Below, one piece after another: positions 59,831-64,000 of a stretch of 64,000 nt of DNA. Where the stretch lies: the NCBI GenBank assembly GCA_019912965.1, contig JAIOHM010000146.1, positions 1-64,000 on the forward strand, in the 5' to 3' direction. The DNA comes from Anaerolineae bacterium. GTDB taxonomy: Bacteria; Chloroflexota; Anaerolineae; Aggregatilineales; Phototrophicaceae. The notes beneath the pieces are model-generated. The model worked only from the letters and a program-made list of their open reading frames with translations, was not told where the DNA came from and searched no databases. Numbering within the stretch: the first letter of the stretch is position 1; every line of letters begins with the position of its first letter. The position numbers and the translations under genes were made by a program.

Positions 59831-61263
59831 TCAGGCAAAATATAATCAATCTCGGCAGGGACGGGTGTCATCAGATAAACATCGGTATATTTCGACCACG
59901 ACACCCAATTGGAGTCGTCGTAGCCCAAGTCAATCCACAGGGCGAAGCGGCGCGGCCCGCCCGTATCCGCCGCCTCACCGATGCCGTAACCGGGTACATA
60001 CAACCGCGAACCGTAGGGAATCACCTTCGGATCAATGCCGACAATTCCTTTGGTCAAAATTTTCCCGGTGGCGGTCACATTATCCCCGCCCAGCGCCGCC
60101 GGATGATAACTGGTGGTATACATCCGCAGCACCCGCCAATATTCAATTGGGCCATCAGGGGTATCCAGTGTGCGAATAACAATCTTTGTGCCGTAAGCAA
60201 TCACCCGATTGATGGGTTCGACGGCGACGGTGGTGCTTTCCGGTGTGCGGCTGACCTCGCTGCCGTTTTCATAGCGCACACGAATGTTGGTCTGCTGGAT
60301 ACCGTTCTGACCTTCCTGAATCACAATCTGCTGGTCAAGTTCCATTTCGGCATCGGCTTGCAGCACGGTCTCAAAGGCAATAGCCGACTGTTCGGCTTCC
60401 ACGATTTCGTTCACACGGATGACGCGAATGCTCATCCCCGGCTGTAACGGGCTGGTTTCTTCCGGGATGCTGTAATCCAATCCCATCAGTGCCACACCCG
60501 CGCTTGCCAATCCGTCGGCTACGGTTGCGCCCTGCGAACGGGTTTCCAGCGTTACGCCATCCGCCACAATCGAAACGGGCTGTGACCGTTCAATGCTGAC
60601 GTTCATATCGGCTGTAACCGGCGTGTTCACATCAGGCATTACATTATCGGCTAAATACAGGGTCACACCCGCCTCGAACAGCGCTTCACCCACCGTTGGC
60701 GCGGTCGTCATAATGCTGATGGGCACACCCTGATCGTCAATATTGACGGTGACCGCCTGCTGCACAGTGATGTTGGTGGCGGGAACAGGCCACAGCAATA
60801 AATCCATCGCGGTTGCTTCGGTTCCATCCACAATAACGCGGTCTTTTTCGCCGGGGATGATGCCCATAACGCTCAAAATATCGCGCGGGCTGGTGAACAG
60901 GGTATCGAATGTTTCGGTTTCGTCGTCGATGGTGACATTCACCGTCCGCGCCCGGTCAAGCCGTATCACTGTGTCAGCGGTCAGCGGTGTGCTGACATCC
61001 AGTGAAAGCGCGTCGCCCGTGTTGAGTGTCAAACCGAGTTCATCCAGCAGATCACCAACGGTTTCGGCGTTGGTTTCCACCACCTGGTTTGTTCCCGAAA
61101 CCACCAGCATAACGGATAGTGGCGGGCTGGTGGGCAGCAGGGTGAGCAGCAGCATACTCCCACAGACAAAGGCGGCCACCAGCATGATGATCACACCCGC
61201 CAGCGCCAAAAGCAGCGGACGGTTTTGGCGTATATGCAGCAGATTTTCAGGCTTAAAGTTCAT
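59827..61263 (-). CDS. Secreted G5/3D-domain cell-wall protein (YabE/RpfB-like)
   Basis: 478 residues from ATG 61263. Membrane anchor LLLALAGVIIMLVAAFVCGS, then three DUF348 ubiquitin-like repeats (about 55-100, 110-165, 185-240: NAETVGDLLDELGLTLNTGD; APTVGEALFEAGVTLYLAD; GATVADGLASAGVALMG), a G5 domain (about 265-340: AFETVLQADAEMELDQQIVI) and a C-terminal 3D domain with VGIDPKVIPYGSRLYVPGYG, EAADTGG and IDLGYDD, its three Asp. 3D domains are lytic transglycosylase-like (MltA fold). Expected to reshape peptidoglycan. Confidence 0.9.
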   Translation of the reverse strand: MNFKPENLLHIRQNRPLLLALAGVIIMLVAAFVCGSMLLLTLLPTSPPLSVMLVVSGTNQVVETNAETVGDLLDELGLTLNTGDALSLDVSTPLTADTVIRLDRARTVNVTIDDETETFDTLFTSPRDILSVMGIIPGEKDRVIVDGTEATAMDLLLWPVPATNITVQQAVTVNIDDQGVPISIMTTAPTVGEALFEAGVTLYLADNVMPDVNTPVTADMNVSIERSQPVSIVADGVTLETRSQGATVADGLASAGVALMGLDYSIPEETSPLQPGMSIRVIRVNEIVEAEQSAIAFETVLQADAEMELDQQIVIQEGQNGIQQTNIRVRYENGSEVSRTPESTTVAVEPINRVIAYGTKIVIRTLDTPDGPIEYWRVLRMYTTSYHPAALGGDNVTATGKILTKGIVGIDPKVIPYGSRLYVPGYGIGEAADTGGPRRFALWIDLGYDDSNWVSWSKYTDVYLMTPVPAEIDYILPE

Positions 61264-61337
61264 AAACCCTAAACGATGAACGGTAAACAGTGAACTCAAT
61301 TGTAGCGCATTGGGGAAGTGGAGGTGGGAAATCAAAA

Positions 61338-61475
61338 GGGTTGTGGTCAGTGCGGCCAGGTCGGATTACCTACAACACCCAGGAGTTACACCTTAGTGCT
61401 GCTACCTTCCGGTCCTGACACGGTTCGGAGGTCCTGCCGTGCAGGACCCGATCTGACCGAACCGACCACAACCCC
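61338..61475 (-). ncRNA. ffs: Signal recognition particle RNA (short bacterial type)
   Basis: About 138 bases. On the minus strand GTCAGGACCGGAAGGTAGCA is the universally conserved helix-8 loop (GGTCAGGxCCGGAAGGxAGCAGC). The ends GGGTTGTGGTC and GACCACAACCC close the long hairpin, and TTTTGATTTCC follows the 3' end. It binds Ffh to target membrane proteins. Confidence 0.93.
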
Positions 61476-61534
61476 GTAAAAAATGTTTTTAATGAACCAA
61501 CGGTATCTATTTACAAAAATTTAATCTTGAGGGT

Positions 61535-61563
61535 ATTGTAGCGAGGTCAAAATAGTTTGTCAA
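61535..61563 (-). promoter_or_regulatory. Promoter of the SRP RNA gene
   Basis: On the minus strand TTGACA (61563-61558), 17-base spacer, TACAAT (61540-61535). The start near 61528 leaves about 53 bases of leader before the SRP hairpin, so 5' processing is expected. Confidence 0.75.
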
Positions 61564-61709
61564 ATCATTTTGGGATGAATCTTGTATATTTTCGCCAGCG
61601 AAATGACCGTTTTGTTTGGATTACATTCACTAACGCGCGTTACTTACATTCCGTTCATTCACCTCAACCGTTATAATCGGGCACATTTATACCCAAGCGG
61701 AGAACGTTG

Positions 61710-62441
61710 ATGGAACTGCTGACTGAAGGGAACGCCGCCAAACTGTACTGTCTGAACTGGATTGACCGCTTTACGGCTACCAAACCTGATTTAACGATTC
61801 TCGATCTGGGCTGCGGGCAGGCACGCAATTTCGTCAAACTGCTGCAAAAGCATCCGCAGATTCGGTATGTGGGCATTGAGCCTTCACCTGCCGACTGCGA
61901 AGCCGCCCGCCGCAATCTGAATGGATTGAACGCGACTATTCACAATGGCTATGCCTACGATGTATTTGGCAAGCTGGTGCAGGAGCCGTTTGATCTGGTG
62001 GTTTCGTTCAGCGTCATGGAGCATGTTTATCAACGGCTGGCTTATTTGCAATCCGTCAAAAACTCCCTGAAGCCAGATGGCTACGCGCTCATCAACTATG
62101 ACGCCGGACATTTCGTGGGTCAACTGGATATGCGCGAACGGCTGAAAAATATCATTGGGCCGCTGCTGGCGCGGTTTGGGCAGGAACGCTACTACCAATC
62201 GTTCGTGCGCGAGACGGATTTTCAGGCGATGGTGCGGCAGGTGGGCTTAAAAGTGGCGGAAGCCCGCAGCTTCAATACTTATCTCAAAGGTGTCTACAAG
62301 CACATCCCGCCTGAACGCCGCGCCGATTTTATGGGACGCTGGCTGGAACTGGAAACCTGGCTCAACGACCTGAATATGCCCTACGATGACAGCAAGGCGC
62401 AGACCTGGTTTACCCGCAACTTTGTCCTGACAAACGCCTGA
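61710..62441 (+). CDS. Class I SAM-dependent methyltransferase
   Basis: 243 residues from ATG 61710 (GGAG upstream). LTILDLGCGQARNFVKLLQK (motif I), IRYVGIEPSPADCEAARRNL (motif II, acidic Glu), PFDLVVSFSVMEHVYQRLAY (motif IV) and NSLKPDGYALINYDAGH (motif V) are those of small-molecule or glycan methyltransferases. The C-terminal half is helical. Ends exactly where the convergent LysE gene ends (62441/62442). Confidence 0.82.
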   Translation: MELLTEGNAAKLYCLNWIDRFTATKPDLTILDLGCGQARNFVKLLQKHPQIRYVGIEPSPADCEAARRNLNGLNATIHNGYAYDVFGKLVQEPFDLVVSFSVMEHVYQRLAYLQSVKNSLKPDGYALINYDAGHFVGQLDMRERLKNIIGPLLARFGQERYYQSFVRETDFQAMVRQVGLKVAEARSFNTYLKGVYKHIPPERRADFMGRWLELETWLNDLNMPYDDSKAQTWFTRNFVLTNA

Positions 62442-63080
62442 TTATTTCCGGTTGCCGCTGGAAAGTGCTGCTGTAATGCCGAGGCCGATGTAAACTGTGC
62501 CTGCGAAATAGCGCTGAAAACGCAGGAATGCCAGATTGCCGCGCAGCCAGCGGCCAGCCGTTCCAGCAGCCAGCGCATACAGACCGTCGGTTACGGTTGC
62601 CATAATCACAAACACGGTGCCAAGCAGCAGCATTTGCGGCGCGGCGGCTCTGGAGCTATCCACAAATTGGGGCAGGAAGGCGAAGAAAAACAGCGCCGTT
62701 TTGGGGTTCAGGATGCTGACGATCACACCCTGCGAGAAAATCTGACGGTGACTTTTTTGCTCAACGGCTTGTGTATTCTCGGCAGAGACTTGTGTCCGTA
62801 GGGTCTTGATTCCCAGATAGATCAGGTAGGCCGCGCCCAGATATTTCACCACATCGAACGCCAGCGCGGAGGATACCAGAATGGCCGATAAGCCCACCGC
62901 CGCCGCCAGTGCATGAAAGAAATTGCCGGATTCGACCGCCAGCACCGAAACGAGTCCTGCTTTACGGCCTTGTTCCACACTGCGGGCGATGATGAACAAC
63001 ACGGCTGGCCCCGGCGTCAGCAGCAGCACCAGCGCGGCAGCCAGAAATAACGAAAAATTGGCTGGAATAATGGCGTCCAT
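62442..63080 (-). CDS. LysE/RhtB-family amino-acid exporter
   Basis: 212 residues from ATG 63080 (AGGAC upstream), six helices. FSLFLAAALVLLLTPGPAVL carries the family's TPGPA motif, RKAGLVSVLAVESGNFFHAL the second, and YLGAAYLIYLGIKTLRTQVS the conserved YLxYLG. FSQGVIVSILNPKTALFFFA follows. Exports basic or neutral amino acids or related metabolites. Eight bases from the penicillin-binding-protein gene upstream, so likely cotranscribed. Confidence 0.9.
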   Translation of the reverse strand: MDAIIPANFSLFLAAALVLLLTPGPAVLFIIARSVEQGRKAGLVSVLAVESGNFFHALAAAVGLSAILVSSALAFDVVKYLGAAYLIYLGIKTLRTQVSAENTQAVEQKSHRQIFSQGVIVSILNPKTALFFFAFLPQFVDSSRAAAPQMLLLGTVFVIMATVTDGLYALAAGTAGRWLRGNLAFLRFQRYFAGTVYIGLGITAALSSGNRK

Positions 63081-63087
63081 TTGTGTC

Positions 63088-64000
63088 CTATCTGAAGAAG
63101 TAGTATTCCATGATGTCGCGGGTGATCGGCGCGGCGACGCCCGACCCTTCGCCCCCGTTTTCGACAATGACTGCGACAGCGATTTCCGGGTCATCTTTGG
63201 GGGCCCACGCTGCGAACCATGCATGAGTGACCGCGCCGGGACGGTTTTGCGCTGTACCGGTTTTGCCGCATACGCCTATGGTTTGCAGTGGCGAATCGCG
63301 GAACTGATATTCCGCCGTGCCTGCGCGTTCGGTCGTTACCGCACATAAACCTTCGTGGATGACGGCCAGCACTTCTGGTCGGACGTTGATATTGGACAGC
63401 AGTTCCGGCGTCATGGTGTAGCTGGGTGCTTCGCCCAGAATGCCCACTTTCCAGACCAACTGCGGCTGATACATATAACCACCGTTCGCCACCGCCGCCA
63501 TCATCCGTGCGACCTGGAGGGGCGTGACCTGTACCTCGCCCTGCCCAATCGAAATGTTCACCGCATCAGAATAGGTCCATTCCAGCCCTAAAACATTGCG
63601 TTTCCATTCCGGGTTGGGGATTAACCCCGGCGATTCGGCGATGTCAGTCAGTCCGGTGGGCACGCCTAACCCCATCTGCATGGCGTAATCCGGCAGGGTA
63701 TCAATGTCATATTGGTTAAGCTGGTAGCCGACTTCGTAAAAATAGGGATTGCAGCTTTGGGTTAATGCGCCCGCCAGATTGAGCGTACCATGTCCCCCTG
63801 CCAGCCAGTCGTAACGGGTGATGTCCCGATTCCAGATGCCGGAACACGAATAGCGCTGGTCGAGCGCATACACACCCGAATCGGCAGCAGCGGTTGCGGA
63901 TACCACTTTCATCACCGAACCCAATGGATAAACACCTTGCGTAGCCCGGTTGAGCAGCGGGCGGCGGGTATCGGCCTGAAGCTGTGCCATCAACTGCGCT
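63088..64000 (-). CDS. Penicillin-binding protein transpeptidase domain (partial, 5' end beyond window)
   Basis: At least 304 residues; the frame stays open to the right edge, so the N-terminal part and true start are missing. Active-site motifs: SxxK in YPLGSVMKVVSA, SxN in TQSCNPYFYEVGY and KTG in IGVCGKTGTAQNRPG. LEWTYSDAVNISIGQGEVQV TPLQ is the usual run before the C-terminal motif. This is the class B (MrdA/FtsI-like) D,D-transpeptidase that cross-links peptidoglycan. It belongs to an elongation or division set beyond the window. Confidence 0.92.
   Translation of the reverse strand, partial: AQLMAQLQADTRRPLLNRATQGVYPLGSVMKVVSATAAADSGVYALDQRYSCSGIWNRDITRYDWLAGGHGTLNLAGALTQSCNPYFYEVGYQLNQYDIDTLPDYAMQMGLGVPTGLTDIAESPGLIPNPEWKRNVLGLEWTYSDAVNISIGQGEVQVTPLQVARMMAAVANGGYMYQPQLVWKVGILGEAPSYTMTPELLSNINVRPEVLAVIHEGLCAVTTERAGTAEYQFRDSPLQTIGVCGKTGTAQNRPGAVTHAWFAAWAPKDDPEIAVAVIVENGGEGSGVAAPITRDIMEYYFFR

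Noticed and set aside
61338-61475. Considered as tRNA or tmRNA
   Set aside because: Carries the SRP GGTCAGG...CCGGAAGG signature and a single long hairpin; no tRNA-like acceptor end.

Overview
The window reads as a Chloroflexota (Anaerolineae-like) chromosome of moderately high GC. The evidence is indirect: class III ABC metal uptake, ECF41 sigma factor, SH3b/LysM/G5-3D cell-wall proteins, many WD40/TPR/HTTM/Uma2/DUF4058 proteins, and intergenic DNA full of short dispersed palindromes. No rRNA, tRNA or CRISPR array was seen. The one structural RNA is a short SRP RNA near 61.4 kb. Coding density is high and strand use is mixed, with many small operons.

Layout. 0.1-3.3 kb: two alpha/alpha-toroid (squalene-cyclase-like) proteins, a tiny HTH protein and a membrane-anchored protein. 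3.4-11.7 kb: moaB; a candidate leader peptide plus terminator ahead of a duplicated SWIM zinc-finger protein; then a minus-strand run with DUF4058, SbcD-like nuclease, Smr, aldo/keto reductase, WD40, CysQ-type phosphatase and methyltransferase. 11.7-14.1 kb: an ECF41 sigma factor with its own textbook-like promoter and its usual oxidoreductase/epimerase partner. 14.3-15.7 kb: L,D-transpeptidase and bS21. 15.8-21.3 kb: accessory stretch with a type II toxin-antitoxin pair, an aminotransferase, a TIR-TPR protein, and a divergent XRE regulator/Bro-N (antirepressor-like) pair. 21.3-25 kb: Crp-type regulator, DUF423, SH3b/M15-like and TPR membrane proteins. 25-30.4 kb: a metal (Mn/Zn/Fe) ABC operon behind a DtxR-type operator, with both permeases carrying C-terminal winged helices. 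30.5-31.9 kb: HxlR regulator and divergent VOC dioxygenase around a perfect operator. 32-39.9 kb: PncC, LysM lipoprotein, polytopic protein, M42 peptidase, PAS histidine kinase, esterase. 40-44 kb: two glycosyltransferases and a GT-C-like membrane protein. 44-46.1 kb: a two-gene cassette (membrane protein, Imm-5-like protein) between direct repeats. 46.2-52.9 kb: polyamine ABC operon with three tandem binding proteins. 53-59 kb: class I aldolase; ECF sigma/anti-sigma pair and a divergent secreted protein sharing its outer module with the anti-sigma; HTTM and Uma2 proteins. 59-64 kb: RsmA, a G5/3D wall protein, SRP RNA, methyltransferase, LysE exporter, and the 3' part of a penicillin-binding protein running off the right edge.

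The most unusual themes are (i) a shared extracytoplasmic module in an anti-sigma factor and the secreted protein encoded next to it, (ii) a leader-peptide/terminator arrangement whose stop codon abuts the terminator stem, (iii) dispersed palindromes that supply the stop codons of at least five genes, and (iv) transporter permeases fused to winged-helix domains behind a metal-repressor operator. Functions are assigned from motifs read by eye; no database search was possible.
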